64,000 nt of DNA. Origin: Dama dama. Its lineage: Eukaryota; Chordata; Mammalia; Artiodactyla; Cervidae. The notes beneath the pieces were generated by a model. It searched no databases and was not told the DNA's origin. It worked only from the letters and a program-made list of their open reading frames with translations. Every line of letters begins with the position of its first letter. Positions within the stretch are counted from its first letter, which is position 1. Of this stretch, positions 44,218 through 56,346 are shown piece after piece. The translations under genes and the position numbers were made by a program. Where the stretch lies: contig NC_083694.1 of NCBI RefSeq assembly GCF_033118175.1, forward strand, positions 37,471,608 to 37,535,607, written 5' to 3'.

Positions 44218-45084
44218 AGATCTTCTTGATTCTCATTCAGTTTAGGAAAACACTGGCATATTCAGATGCTTTCAAAAGAACAAACAAAACCTTCAGGGTT
44301 ACTCAAATCCACCCACAGCCACATCCTTCCAAACATGCTTATTTCCATAAGACCTTTATCTTTAGAAGATGGGAGGAAGGAAGAGATGTGAAAGGTTTTA
44401 GATCCAGTTCACCCTTTAGTATTTCCCAGATATATAATATACATAAATGATAAAAGTGAGGTTTTCTTCTTGGTTCTGTTGTTGATCTTGGGAAATTTCT
44501 AAAGAACCTAGGTGTTTTTTGTAACAAAGAACCCCAGGGCATTGTCAGGACTAAACTACTTTAAATCTTTTGCATGTTATTAACTTAATAAATGATTTTG
44601 CTTTCAACCTTTGTTGTTCTAGGTTATATACTTGCTTCTAATACAATGTGATTATTTCAGCTTTTTTTTGCTTTTTTTTCCATGAGATTCTTATTTTGTT
44701 TGCAGTTAGATTTATCACTTTCTAGGGTGTTCCACAGAAAGCATAGTTGCCTTGGGACAGCAAATCTTCATGAAAGTAATGATTGACAGCTCGTTAGAAG
44801 GGAAAACCAAATAACCAAATGAACAGTCTGTTTTTCCCTTTCCTTTAGACTCAATCAAAAGAATCCACAGTAAGGCTTCAGAAGGTGCTACCCCTAATCC
44901 CAGCTGGGGAATTCCTTGGTTCTTTCCAACAATTATGGTTTACCAAGAACTGTCCTTACTTTGTGCTGTGATCTACAGCATCTATAACACCATGCTTGCT
45001 CAAGAAGTTGCCTGCTTTTTGGCATGAATGCCTACCATGTTTAGGCAAGAGCAACACAGAAGCAGAGAACTCTTTTAGGACAAG
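44218..45084. other. Unassigned sequence
   Basis: No gene or repeat recognised. Confidence 0.4.
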
Positions 45085-45147
45085 GATAGTGTCTTATTCA
45101 TCTATTCATCCCTAGGGCTTAGAACAATGCCTGGGACAATGTCAAGT
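45085..45147 (+). repeat. L2-like 3' end fragment
   Basis: CATCCCTAGGGCTTAGAAC, AATGCCTGGGACAATGTC resemble the L2 3' end. Short. Confidence 0.45.
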
Positions 45148-45355
45148 GTTAAATGTTAATCGCTCAGTCATGTCCAACTCTTTGACCTCATCGACTATAG
45201 CCCCCCAGGTTCCCCTATCCATTGAATTCTCTAGGCAAACATACAGAAGTGGATAGCCATCCCCTTCTCTAGGGCATCTTCTTGACCCAGGGATTGAACC
45301 TGGGTCTCCTGCATTGCAGGCAGATTCTTTACCATTGAGCCAACAGGGAAGCCCA
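45148..45355 (-). mobile_element. Bov-tA type SINE
   Basis: Antisense order: TCGCTCAGTCATGTCCAAC, GGATTGAACCTGGGTCTCC, CCATTGAGCCAACAGGGAAG. Confidence 0.92.
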
Positions 45356-46599
45356 AAGGGACACTATTTACCAAGGGTGTCGAGGAAGATCACTTTGGGA
45401 CTGATCTCAAAATGGTGCTACTCTGCATCCTGGCCGCACGTTGGGAAACATGTTCCTGGTTCTCTGGTAAAGAACTCTGTGGATTAAAATACTAGGCCTT
45501 CTTTGGGGATTGACTCTGAGCTGCTGGGATAGTAAATTGTTAATGACAGGAGTTTGGAAGTAGAAGTCACAGTGGCGAGATTTGCAGCTGCCAATGGCTG
45601 GTCTCTTAGCTCTGGTGGGAGCAAAGACCCACTGCCAAGTGGTCAATGTGTGCTGAGCAGAGTAACGATCATAAGGATAGAGGCTGCAGTGAGAGAGGTT
45701 GGCATCTATTCAGCGGAACAGGAAACCCTGGGATACCAGGGAAAGGTAAGAGTTGGGAGTTTGGAGCCCATGTCAACAAAGTTCAGGGATTAAGGAGGTC
45801 AAAGACACTCAAATTGCTGTCCATCATGGGCAGATCAGGGCCTGGGGTAGAACAGGGTGGTCACAATACTCATAGATCCATTGAGTCAAACAGTTGATTT
45901 GATGAACAGACAGAGATGTCAGTTGACTTTCTTAACAAGTCCATGATTCCATCGTTTTAGTGAGAGCAGATGATTTGTGAGTTCCCAAGAGAAAATTGTG
46001 CTTTGAGCAGAGATGCCATTTTCCCATGAGGGAGGGGTGTTTGAGCAAGTGTGTTCTCTATATGAAAGGCCTCTGCAGATTAGATCAGATGTGCAGTTGG
46101 GGTTTGCGTAGGGGCAGCCCACAGGTGAGAAGCACCTCATTAAGTGTGTGTCTGAGTGGGCTGAGCAAGTGGGGGAGGTTGTGAAGAGTCCCACAGGCTT
46201 CAGAACGTTGTCAGCTCCAGTCCCATGTGAGTGGTTGGCTGGCTGCCCATCTGCTGCTGGGTCTCTAGTGTAGCTCCACGTGCGCACTTTGAAAGTGTTC
46301 TCACATGTAGATCCTGTTTATGTAAGAAGTTAGATCAAACACCCCCACAGTGCTTTAAGTACACATTGGAAGGGTATCCTCTTACCCCTGCAGTGACTCA
46401 ATACACAGAGCAGAAATGCTGCTCTGTTCTCTAGACTCTGAACTTCTAAAGGGGAATCACTTGACAATCACAGAAAACCATCCCTGTCTCAGTAATTGCT
46501 GTCCTGGCCAGCTAACCTACCTGACTTGCCTTGCTGCAGGGCTGGGGGTTATTGATTAAAGAAAAAAAAAATTTTTTTTTAAGATTTTTTTTTGGATGG
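45356..46599. other. Unassigned sequence
   Basis: Frames of 60-120 codons occur on both strands (for example 45919-46287, minus), overlapping each other; none is recognised. An A10/T10 junction lies at 46561-46580. Confidence 0.4.
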
Positions 46600-46790
46600 A
46601 CTATTTTTAAAATCTTTATTTAATTAGTTACAATACTGTTTCTGTTGTTTATGTTCTGATTTTTTTTTTTTTTTTTTTTTTTTTTGGGCTGCCGGGCATG
46701 TGGGATCTTAGCTCTGTGACCAGGAATCGAACTCGCACCCCCTTCATTGAAAGGTGAAGTCTTAACCACTGGACCTCCAGGGAACTCCCA
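46600..46790 (-). mobile_element. CHR-type cetartiodactyl SINE
   Basis: Antisense order: AAATCTTTATTTAATTAGTTAC, T26 run (46660-46685), GCATGTGGGATCTTAGCTC, GGAATCGAACTCGCACCC and CCAGGGAACTCCC. Confidence 0.85.
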
Positions 46791-48023
46791 GAAAAACCAA
46801 AATTAATATAAATGAATCACTCTTTCATGTTCACTTTCTTCCATTCTGAAGCTCTCCTTTCTCTTTTTAGTATTTTCCTATCATTTTTCTCTTCAGTTAA
46901 TGGGAATGAATTGCTCAACAAACTTGTTATTCAAACATGAGACATCTTTTTGCTCTTTAACTATTTGTTTGAACTGCTACACATTTTCTCAGCAAGGAAG
47001 CCAAAATTTCTCTTGAGGTTCTCCTACTTAAATTGCCTAGTAACTTCAGGGTTAACGCCATGTAAAAATAGAGAGAACTGGGGTCTGGTCAGTTCCTTGC
47101 TTACCACCACTGGGGACTGTGGAAGACCAGTCCTGCACCGCTCTCCAGCAGGGCTTGTCCCCAGCAGCAGTGGTACCCTTGGTGGCCCTGACACCTCCAT
47201 TTTATGCAGTGGTTCTTCATCTGCACTTGGCCTCTGTTGGATATGGCTCTAGGAGAAAGCTCTTTTGGTTCACATAGACAACCTGGGGCAGAAACTGACC
47301 AACACTGAGAGGTTTAGTTGGGTTCTAATAACTACAGTGAAAAGAGAGTCAACTTTCTCCACCCTTTCTGGTGACCGTTATCACCCAAATGGTAGCACTT
47401 TTTTTAAAGCCACAGAAAATTCAACCTCCTTTAATACTTTTCTCCTATGAAAATAGTGCTTCATTGCAGTGGACAAAATGCATTTTTTGTAAGACCATTT
47501 TCCTCCCGTTCACATAGGAAAACTTCATTTTCCAGCCTTCCTTGCTTCAAGGTGGAAACTGTGATGGGAAACACAGAGAATGTGGGCCTATGTGCCCTAT
47601 TGTCCCCAGGTTTTGCCATAAAACCTTTCCACTTGCCCTTTCCTTTATCTGCATGGCTGAAAGTAAAGGATTCCAAGATGGTAAAGCCATGAGTAGGGAA
47701 TAGCCTGAGCCCTGAGTCACTGCTTAGAGGAACGTCACCTGTTAATAGGAAAGTAGCCAGTCTGCACGATCTCTTGGGAGCATGAGAAATATGTCTTTAT
47801 TTTGTGAAGTCTTGAGATTTGGGGGTCTAATTGTTATCATAGAAGAGTCTATCTTTCTTTAACCAGTACACTTATTACTCAAGGAAATTTGCCACACCCC
47901 TAACCCAGACAATGTCATCCAGCTTATTTTTGCATAAGCAAGAGGAATCTTTTATATTTACCCACCCTGAACATAAAGGTTTGCTTCAGACGGACTTGCT
48001 TACTGACTCCTAGACTTAAAAGG
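46791..48023. other. Unassigned sequence
   Basis: No gene or clear repeat. A 100-codon plus-strand frame (46950-47252) is unrecognised. Confidence 0.4.
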
Positions 48024-48420
48024 GGTTGACATTTCTAGGACTATACCTACATCAGTCAGGTTGGCTCAATTATACCATGATAAAAAAAATGACCTCCAAA
48101 TCCAAGTGGCTTCTATCAATAAAGGTTTATTTCTTGTTCAATTTACATTTCCATCCCTGGTCAGTTGAGGCTCTTGCTCCATATCTTCATTGCGAGACCC
48201 AGAATGACGATGCAGCCTCTATCTGGGGCATGGCCAGGCTCATGGAAGAGGGAAGTGGTACCCAGTGAACTTCATGCTGGCTGTTAAACTTCTGCTTGTA
48301 AGTGACAAGCATAACTTCCGCTTGCAGTTGATGGACCAAAGCTTACACGGTTAAGCTTGATGTCATGGAGGATGACATATAATCCTGCAGGGAATAATAC
48401 CACAGAAAGGGGAACTGGAA
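48024..48420. repeat. Ancient mammal-wide repeat, family not assigned
   Basis: AGGTTTATTTCTTGTTC, GACGATGCAGCCTCTATCTG and GCTTGTAAGTGACAAGCATAAC, then GATGGACCAAAGCTTACACG, recall a common ancient repeat (LTR-like). I cannot name it. Confidence 0.45.
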
Positions 48421-48639
48421 TGTTTGAAAGAATAACAACGTCATCTATCAAAATCCTCAAGGTACACCCTTCTTGTTTTTGGTCTTGATAGGCATCCTGT
48501 TATTTTTTGAAAGGTGTAGATAGATGCTAGTGGGAAGTTGCTTAACTTAAATTTTTTGAAAATACATTCTTCCCTAGTGTTGAGTCCAGAAAGAGGCTTA
48601 CTTCTTAAAGACAAGAGTATCAACTAAGAAACTCAGTGC

Positions 48640-48790
48640 TCTTTATTTTTATTGGAGTATAATTGCTTTGCAGCGTTGTGTTTCTGCTGCACAACAAAGC
48701 GTATCAGCTATATGTATACATGTATCTCCTCCCTCTTGGACCTCCCTCCCACCTCCTTCACATTCCACCCCTCTACCAAAATTGTTCTTG
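48640..48790 (-). mobile_element. Older L1 3' UTR fragment
   Basis: TTTATTGGAGTATAATTGC, ACAACAAAGCGTATCAGC and ATGTATCTCCTCCCTCTTG are the antisense of an older L1 3' UTR. Confidence 0.75.
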
Positions 48791-48953
48791 GATCCAAGAA
48801 TATGGGAGAAAAGGAGTCTGTTACATGAACATTCATCCTTGGTGGAGAAGATTCCAAGTGTGGACAACAAGAAACTTATATAAAGTAGTATGGAAAATAC
48901 AATTAGGTACAAAAGTGAACATTTCTTTAGAATGCGAAGAGAAATCGTAATTA

Positions 48954-49150
48954 ATTCAGTTAAGTTCAGTTCAGTCACTCAGTCGTGTCTGACTGTTTGT
49001 GACCCTATGGACTGCAGCACACCAGGCTTTCCTGTCCGTCGCCAACTCCCAGTACTTGCTCAAACTCATGTCCATCGAGTCGGTGATGCCATCCAAACAT
49101 CTTATTCTTTGTTGTCCCCTTCTCCTCCTAACTTCAGTCTTTCCCAGCAT
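48954..49150 (-). mobile_element. BovB 3' end fragment
   Basis: TCAGTCACTCAGTCGTGTC, CGTCGCCAACTCCCAGTAC and TCCATCGAGTCGGTGATGCC are the antisense of the BovB 3' end; truncated at CTTTCCCAGCAT. Confidence 0.9.
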
Positions 49151-49261
49151 TACTCAGTGCTATTTAAACAACATTTTACAAAGGGATACATAATCTCCTT
49201 TGCTCCCTTTTCTGGTCAGCTTCTCTTTTTGTTAGCCTCATAACAGAATAACTTTCTTGGG

Positions 49262-50010
49262 CTATATCAGTTTTTTATTGTTTCTGTTACAAGTTATCAC
49301 AAATTTAGCAGTTTAGCACCCATTTATTATCTTGTAGTTCTGAAGCACAGAGATCCAGTCACAGCATCCAAGACTTTGAGTCTCGTAGGACTGAGATGAG
49401 GCATCAATAAGGGTCTGGAGCTTGCTTCCAGGCTCATTCAGGATTTGGCCAGGTCCAGTTGCATGTTGGCCTGAGGGATCTGTTTCCTTGTTTGCAATTG
49501 GTCAGAGTATGTTACTAGTTTCTAGAGGCCACCAATATTCCCTGACTCATGGTCCCATTCCTCCATCTTCAAAGCCAGCAACCGTGTGGGTTGAGTCCTC
49601 ATGCTTCTAACCCCTCTGACCTTCCCCTTCTCCCTCATCTGGCCTCCGCTCACCTCTTCAGCCACACCTCTCTGAATCCTCTGCCTCCACTTCTGCTTTT
49701 AAGGACTCATGTGATTATGTTGGGCCTACCCAGATAAGCCAGGGTCATCTTGCTATTTTAAGCTTAGCTGATGTGCTACGCTAAGTTGCTTCAGTCACAT
49801 CCAACTCTTTGTGACCCTGTGGACTGAAGCCCTCCGGGCTCCTCTGTCCATGGGATTCTCCAGGCAAGAATACTGGAGTGGGTGGCCGTTTCCTCCTCTA
49901 GGGGAAGCTCAGCTGATGAGTGAACTTAATTCCATCTACAAACTCTCTTCATAGCAGTGCCTAGATAAGAGTTTAATAGCCAGGAGGTGAATCTCAGAGA
50001 AGGGTGGGGC
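49262..50010 (-). repeat. Ancient mammal-wide repeat (LTR-like), split by SINE
   Basis: ACAAGTTATCACAAATTTAGC, ATTTATTATCTTGTAGTTC, CCATCTTCAAAGCCAGCAACC and AAGGACTCATGTGATTATG, then after the SINE CTTAATTCCATCTACAAAC and TTCATAGCAGTGCCTAGATA. An ordered, diverged match to a common old LTR-like repeat; name uncertain and orientation tentative. Confidence 0.55.
49774..49904 (-). mobile_element. BovA SINE, 5'-truncated, with target-site duplication
   Basis: Antisense order GTTGCTTCAGTCACATCC to GGTGGCCGTTTCCTCCTC; the tRNA head is missing. Flanked by AAGCTTAGCTGATG (49760-49773) and AAGCTCAGCTGATG (49905-49918), 13 of 14. Confidence 0.93.
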
Positions 50011-51644
50011 ACTTCCTTAGAGCAGTGCCTACCAGGTGAGTTTTAGTTATATCTGGGCACCAGGGAATTGGAAAATTTCCCTTTCATCCTTTCTTCTTGT
50101 CCTCAAGTCCAGTAGGTTTGCTGGTATAAAAATCTAGGAGAGAAAACTCTATAAACTAGGCAAGTCCTAAGCACAGTGACTTCCCTGACTAGACCTTGAA
50201 GTTAGGAACAGAACCTGACACTCTTTTCTACCCAGCACCCTACAACTTGTGCCTAGTAAAGGGTCTATAGAAATTTGCTGTTTCTGCTGCTGTTGCTATT
50301 CTTGCCTTGGCTGCTGAAGAATGAAATAAGACCCACATCTACATAAGTTTCAAGCAAATTCAGAGGGCCTGTGATGTATTATGTGAAACACAGTCTTTTA
50401 AAATAGCTAAATTTCTAGCTCAGAAAATGGTCCTTCAGGATGGCTCTCAAACTTTTCCTACCCATCAGCCTCAGCCTACCATGTAACCTCAGTTTGCGGA
50501 GGAGTGGGGTGAATGTGCGTGCATGTTTATTTATTAATACAAAACCTGAAAGTGTGATGCTTTCTGAAATTATTAACAGAAAACTTAGGTGGATTCTAGT
50601 GGAAGACTCTTTTACTCCCTACTTCATATTCTTCTGTGTCCCCCATGGAAAGGAAGTTCCTTTCATCCTTTCTGGGATGAACCCTTCCATCCTTTCTGGG
50701 AAGTACCTGCAAGGGGGTTTCTGCGTTTCTTTCCACCTCTTACATGCTTGTCTCCAAGATAGAAGGAATAGCTAGTCTTATGGGGAAGAGTCTGATGTCC
50801 TCTGGCCCGGGTCCAGTGTCTTAGAGAGTAGAGGAATGGACTTTCTTCTTTCTCCTACACTGACTACAACATGGGTAGGTAAGAACAGTGTGCTCCCTCC
50901 TCTTCCTCTTTCTGTATGAGAGTTGTACCAGGGTCAGTGCTGGAGTTTGCCCTCTGGAAGCAGGCCCAGACATAACTTTACTCTCCTGGGCTGTCTTGGT
51001 TTCTCTGTCCTACTGTTGATGTGACTCTGAATTAGCTGGGTAACAATATATGTCATCTTCTTAACAGACTTGATTGACTCTCCCAAGCTTGGGACTTAAG
51101 AAAGTCCCATTTTGACCTCAGGTCCATGGTGAGTGTTTTAGCAGGGAGTTCATTACTATGGGAGTTATTGGGCTTCATGAATAAATATTTAGTTCCAATT
51201 TGGCACACCCTGAATTTACTCAATGATGACAACCCAGAGAAGAGTTGGAGACCAGGCTTAGTCCGTCCTGGTCTCCAGCATTATAGACATTTCTACAATC
51301 TTAAGGTAACAAAGAGGACTTCTTAAATGGCTGGGTTGACTGCTATTGTTAGACAATGAGTACAATTAATATTCAAATTAGCCAAAAACAATGCAAAAAA
51401 GATGAAACCCTTAAGTAGAAAAATAGGTAAAAGATCCATTTTGGGATCTGGTCCTGCCTCTCTCTGCCTCATCTCTTGTCACCTTGACCTTCTAGCTTAG
51501 GTTTTTGTCCTTCATCCCGCCCACCCCAGAATGTGCTAGGCTGGTTGGTCCCTGTCTCTGAGCATCTGACCTTGCTATCAAATCTCTGTTTTATTTCCTT
51601 CATAGCAATTTTAATCATTGATATTTTTCTTTTTAAAAATTTGT
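50011..51644. other. Unassigned sequence
   Basis: An L2-like patch may lie at 50160-50290. A 111-codon frame (50440-50775, plus) is unrecognised. No RNA gene. Confidence 0.4.
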
Positions 51645-52042
51645 TTACAGGATGGGTTAATTTGCCAGGGCTACCAAAACAAAGTAGTAGAGATTGGCAG
51701 CTTAAACAACAAAGTTATTTTCTTACAATTCTGTAAACTAGAAGTCCAAGATCAAGGTGTCAGTATGGTTGATTTCTTCTATTTCTCTCCTTGATTTGTT
51801 GATGGCCATCTTTTCCATGTTTCTTCACATGGTCTTCCCTCTGTATATGTCTGTGCCCTCAACTCCTCCTCTTATAAGGACACCAGTCAATTAGGACCCA
51901 CATCAATGACTTTATTTTAACTAAATTACCTCTATTAAGATCCTGTCTCCAAATGGAGTCACATTCTGAGATGCTGGGAGGTTAAGCCTTCAATATGTGA
52001 ATTTGGGAGAGTCGCATTCAGCCTTTAACACCTATATATGGT
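51645..52042 (-). repeat. MLT1-type LTR remnant (ERVL-MaLR)
   Basis: Plus strand antisense order: AGGGCTACCAAAACAAAGTAG, TAGAAGTCCAAGATCAAGG, TTATAAGGACACCAGTCAAT and TTAAGCCTTCAATATGTGAA. Opposite orientation to the copy at 39.3 kb. No internal genes. Confidence 0.8.
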
Positions 52043-52144
52043 TTATGTTCTCACTACCAAAATATAGGTCCTTTGGTACAAGGTATCTCTTTTGTTAGAT
52101 GCTGTGTCCAAAACACTTAGACTTGTGACTGGTGTGTAGTTGGT

Positions 52145-52350
52145 GCATGCATACTCAGTTGCTTAGTCATGTCCAACTCTTGAGATCCCATGGACTGTAG
52201 CCCATCAGCTCCTCTGCCCACGGGATTTTCCCAGGAAAGAATGCTGAAATGGGTTGCCTTCCCCAGGGAATCTTCCCGACCCAGGGATCAAACTCATGTC
52301 TTCTGCCTTGGCAGGTAGATTCTTTACCATTGCACCACCTGGGAAGCCCA
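52145..52350 (-). mobile_element. Bov-tA type SINE
   Basis: Antisense order: GTTGCTTAGTCATGTCC, GGATCAAACTCATGTC, TTGCACCACCTGGGAAGCC. TAGTTGGT and TAGTTAGT at the edges may be its duplication. Confidence 0.92.
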
Positions 52351-52749
52351 TATAGTTAGTTCTCACTGTGTAAATATTTGCTCAATAAATGGAGAAATTT
52401 GAAAAGGTTATATACCTGTAGAATTAAGACAACTTGGGTATCTATAGGATTTGATGGTTGATAATATGTGAACAGCAAGGCAGGAAAATCTTAGATGATT
52501 TCTAACTTAGATGACTGAATGCCTAGTGGTGCTTCTCAATACAATAAGAAGCACAAGAAAAGGACTGGGGTTTGGGGAAAAACCTTGCACATGCTGAGTT
52601 AGAGATAATTTGGAATACATTCAAGTGGAAATGTTAAGGAGACCTTTAGATGTATGGCATGTGGAGAATGCAGTGGAGAGATCTTGGTCAAAAATATAGA
52701 TTTGAGGTTCATCAGTTCATATTAAGGACTAAAATCAAGATGGTAAATG

Positions 52750-52960
52750 AGATCACCCATGGTAAAGAAGCTGCCTGCAATGCATGAGACCCAGGTTCAT
52801 TGTGAAGATCCCCTGAAAAAGGGAATGGCTATCCACCCCAGTATTCTTGCTTATAAAATCCCACAGACAGAGAAGCCTGTAGCCAGAGAAGCCTGGCTAC
52901 AGTCCATGGAGTTGGAAAGAGTTGAATACAACTGAGTGACTAACACTTTTCACTTTCAAA
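52750..52960 (+). mobile_element. Bov-tA type SINE
   Basis: CATGGTAAAGAAGCTGCCTGC head, with the B-box region partly lost, GAAGATCCCCTGAAAAAGG body with a short internal repeat (AGAGAAGCCTG twice, 52870-52901) and ACTGAGTGACTAACAC end. Confidence 0.88.
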
Positions 52961-53627
52961 AAGAACATAGGTAGAAAGAGACCTAGGAAAAAAGCAAGGA
53001 AAAAACTAAGGTTTAAGGGTTGAGTAGAGGAAGCAAAGTTTGAGAACAGAAAGAAGAGATCAGAAACAGCATATCATAGAATCCAAGGAGGAAAAAATGT
53101 TGAAAGTCATGGTCACCTGTGTCAAAGGATAAGTGTTTCTCAAAGGCTATTCCAAAGAATAATCCTTCCATGAAATACTATTTGAAAAAAGATTCTGTGG
53201 TCAAGTAAGTGAGAGAAATGCTGAAGTCTACTTACTTCTGTTGAAGAATCACACAACAATTTAACATATTAATGTCTTCAAGAAGTTTTGATGTTAAGAA
53301 ACCTACACATTTAAATTTCTAATGTAATGTTTCCAACGTTTATTTGACCTTAAATCTCTCCCTGTTTTTCTTACATAACTAGTCTGAATAATAGCACAAG
53401 GACTAGAACCCAAGGAATTCTCTTTGGGAAACAATGTGATAGCATAATCAATTAGATAAGCATTGAAAATAGCCCTTTGCATTTGACAATTAAGGGGTTT
53501 TGTTGGTATTGCTAGGTGGGTTTCTATTGAGTGATGGAACCTGTAGGAAAAAATTATACAGGAGGCATAATCTGCTCCTTCTATAAGCTTGACCTCAAAG
53601 AGAAGGATAAGAATCAGGGCAGTGTCT
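52961..53627. other. Unassigned A-rich sequence
   Basis: No gene or repeat recognised. Confidence 0.4.
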
Positions 53628-53644
53628 TGTGTGGATGCTGTGTG

Positions 53645-53765
53645 GTGGTGAAGTTGCTAAGTCGTATCCAACTCTTGTGACCCTGTGGGCTGTAACCTGC
53701 CAGGCCCATCTGTCCACGGAATTCTCCAGGCAAAAATACTGGAGTGGGTTGCCATTTCCTTCTCC
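53645..53765 (-). mobile_element. BovA SINE, 5'-truncated (first of two at one site)
   Basis: Antisense from GAAGTTGCTAAGTCGTATCC to GCCATTTCCTTCTCC. The tRNA head is missing. Flanked by the exact 17-bp duplication. Confidence 0.92.
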
Positions 53766-53782
53766 TGTGTGGATGCTGTGTG

Positions 53783-53831
53783 AGTGAGTGAAGTCACTCA
53801 GTTGTGTCCGACTCTTTGTGACCCCATGGAC
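53783..53831 (-). mobile_element. BovA SINE, strongly truncated (second at one site)
   Basis: Only the last 49 bases of the SINE: TCACTCAGTTGTGTCCGAC to CCCCATGGAC, between the middle and right copies of the same target repeat. Confidence 0.88.
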
Positions 53832-53845
53832 TGTGGGTGCTGTGT

Positions 53846-54519
53846 AATGTTAGGTAAATACGTTTAGGAGAGAAGGAAATGGCCAAGTTTATAGATAATA
53901 GAGATATTGAGAAAGGGTAGCAAGAGAAACTGAATCATCAGCAGAACCAGATCTAAGGAAATAGGGGGAAACTGATATCAGAAAAAAGTTCTCCCATGTC
54001 CTAAAGACTGGAGGAAAGAAAAGGAGATGCAATTGTCCACACAGGATAAGAGGTTGAAAAAGTCCATGATAACCTCAGTTCCTCAGGCAAGAACACGTCT
54101 CAGAGTTTATCTTTGGTGCTGAAACAAAAGGTGCTCTCCTCCAAATCCCCCTTCCCAAAAAAGCTCATGTCTGATCTTGTTCATGTGAAAGTCTTTTCCA
54201 AATCTTATTATCGCTATGGTCAGAGAGTTACTTCTACTTTGAAGTCCTATGTAGGCATGGTTTTCCTGAGCCTTTTAATCATCTAGTTTTCTTTAGGTCT
54301 CTGCCTCTGGGCAGAAACTTGTCCTAAGCCTTTCAGTCATGTCCAACTCTTTACAACCCCATAGATATCTATACTTTGACTTTTTCCTTCCCAGTACTTT
54401 TAATTTTAAGTTTTCTTAGTTTTAAGCTGCTAAAGGCCTTAAATCCCATCCTTTTATTCTTCTCCAACTATCAGTCACCATCTAAAAGCCTAAAAGTCAT
54501 CTCACTTCTTTCCATGTAC
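53846..54519. other. Mostly unassigned sequence
   Basis: A BovA 3' piece lies at 54326-54365. No gene seen. Confidence 0.4.
54326..54365 (-). mobile_element. BovA SINE 3' fragment
   Basis: CTTTCAGTCATGTCCAACTC, then ACAACCCCATAGA: the antisense 3' end only. Confidence 0.7.
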
Positions 54520-54655
54520 TCAACAAATATTTATTTTGGCCACATACTATGCACCAACTACTGTTACAAGCACTGAAGATAAAAACATGGTAAATAAAAA
54601 TATTGATTTTACAGAACTTCCATTCTAGTGAAGGACTCAGGCAAAGAAGAAGTAA
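54520..54655 (-). repeat. L2-like 3' end
   Basis: CTCAACAAATATTTATTTTGG, ACATACTATGCACCAACTAC and GAACTTCCATTCTAGTG follow the antisense L2 3' order. Confidence 0.6.
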
Positions 54656-54672
54656 AGATTAGTTACAAACTT

Positions 54673-55132
54673 GCAACCGTTACCTTGCTGACAAAGGCCC
54701 ATATAGTTAAAGCTATGGTCCTTCCAGTAGTCATGTATGGATGTGAGAGTTGAACCATAAGGAAGGCTTAGCACCAAAGAATTAATGCTTTTGAAGACTC
54801 TTGAGAGTCTCTTGGACTGCAGGGAGATCAAACCAGTCAATCCTAAGGAAATGAATCCTGAATATTCATTGGAAGGATTGATGCTGAAGCTGAAGCTCCA
54901 ATACTTTGGCCATGTGATGCAAAGAGCTAACTCATTAGAAAAGACCCTGATGCTGGGAAAGATTGAAGACAGGAGGAGAAGGGGATGACAGAGAACAAGA
55001 TGGTTGGATGGCATCACCAACTTGATGGACATGAGTTTGAGCAAGCTCTGGGAGATGGTGATAGACAGGCATGCCTGGTGTGCTGCAGTCCATGGGATCG
55101 CAAAGAGTCAGACATGACTGAGCAACTGAATA
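54673..55132 (+). mobile_element. BovB 3' fragment
   Basis: TATGGATGTGAGAGTTGAACC, ACTTTGGCCATGTGATGC and GACATGACTGAGCAACTGAA end. ACAAACT at both edges may be its duplication. Codes for broken pieces of the ORF2 C-terminal region (for example 54785-54988). Confidence 0.92.
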
Positions 55133-55139
55133 ACAACAA

Positions 55140-56346
55140 ACTGGTTTCTTAGGTTGGTCACAAGACAAGAGGAAAATTACTTAGAAGAAAGGTGTGGCTT
55201 GGACTGGATAATTGACTAAAAACTATTCAAAGAGCAAAGATGATAGGCAAGCTGTATCTGAAATAACCAGACTAAAGAGTTGACAGAAGTTTATCAGCTC
55301 ATATGAGAGAGAAAATCTATCAGGATTCACAGTGGAAAGACCCAACATGTGGCTAACCAGACAACGTGTTCAAGACAGTGGGTAGCTTTTAGAGTTGCAA
55401 TCTTTTGGGTTAATTTTATCACTGTTGTCTGAAAGCAGCCCTACTTAAGAGTTTTTGTTAAATAACAACCTAAAGGTCTGAGTCTATGCATTCTGAAGGT
55501 ATCAGTAGCAGTGGAAACCAGTCATAAAGCATACTTTATGATTTGGATTTTCTGTTTAGATTATTCAACAGGAAGGCAGTTGTAATTGTATTGATGGAAG
55601 TAGTTCTCTCCCTACTGGATGCAAGAAGCTCTAATTCAGGAAAACAAGACTATTGGGAAAATAGTCTTGTGTCAGTTATGAAGATGTTGAGTTTTTGGTG
55701 TCTATGAAAAGGCCAGTTAGTTCAATTCCTCACCCTAGAGTTTAAGAAGGAGATCTGGGTTGGAGGCAAAATATCTGGTATTGCCTTCTCCAATAGGAAT
55801 GGACAAGATCGCCCAGGAATGGTGTACTGTGCTTTTTATTACTTAGAGCAATATGCCAGATAGGGAAGGAAGTGAGTCTGAAAGGGCTAACTGGGAGAAA
55901 CTTGAGAGGGTTATTAGATTGGTGGATCTGGTTAAGATGAAAAGCAGATACAGGGAGGGTAGCTGAGTGAGAGAAATGGAAGAGTAAAAGAGACTGGGGT
56001 GACTGACTTTAATCTTTTGAATCTAGAGAAATTCTGATGGACACAATTATAGATGTGTCTGAGGAGTGATTGGCAATGAGGAGAGGTCCTGTAGAAAAGG
56101 ATTGTTAGGGAAGGGGGAGGGGTGGCACAGAGTAGCTCTAATGATGGAAATAGAGGAGAGGTTAAACCACAAAGGGGCTTCAGACATGAAAGGGAGGACA
56201 CTAGAAGGGTGAAGTATAGTGGACTCCAGTATGGCGGAGACAATTGGTCCCAGATGCCTTCTGGAGAGACCCCTGTATGTAAACTCACTTCAGTTCTTTT
56301 AGAGTCAGTCACAGCTTGAGATAGCTTATGGAGATATATATATAAG
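55140..56346. other. Unassigned sequence
   Basis: A 126-codon minus-strand frame (55932-56312) is not recognised. No repeat seen. Confidence 0.4.

Larger units (their letters stand above)
53628..53845. repeat. Triplicated target site with two SINE insertions
   Basis: TGTGTGGATGCTGTGTG occurs at 53628-53644 and 53766-53782 (exact, 17 bp), and TGTGGGTGCTGTGT at 53832-53845 (13 of 14 against the same site). A truncated BovA SINE lies between each pair. Confidence 0.9.

Noticed and set aside
45407..46287. Frames of 79-122 codons on both strands
   Set aside because: Mutually overlapping, unrecognised and of non-coding composition.
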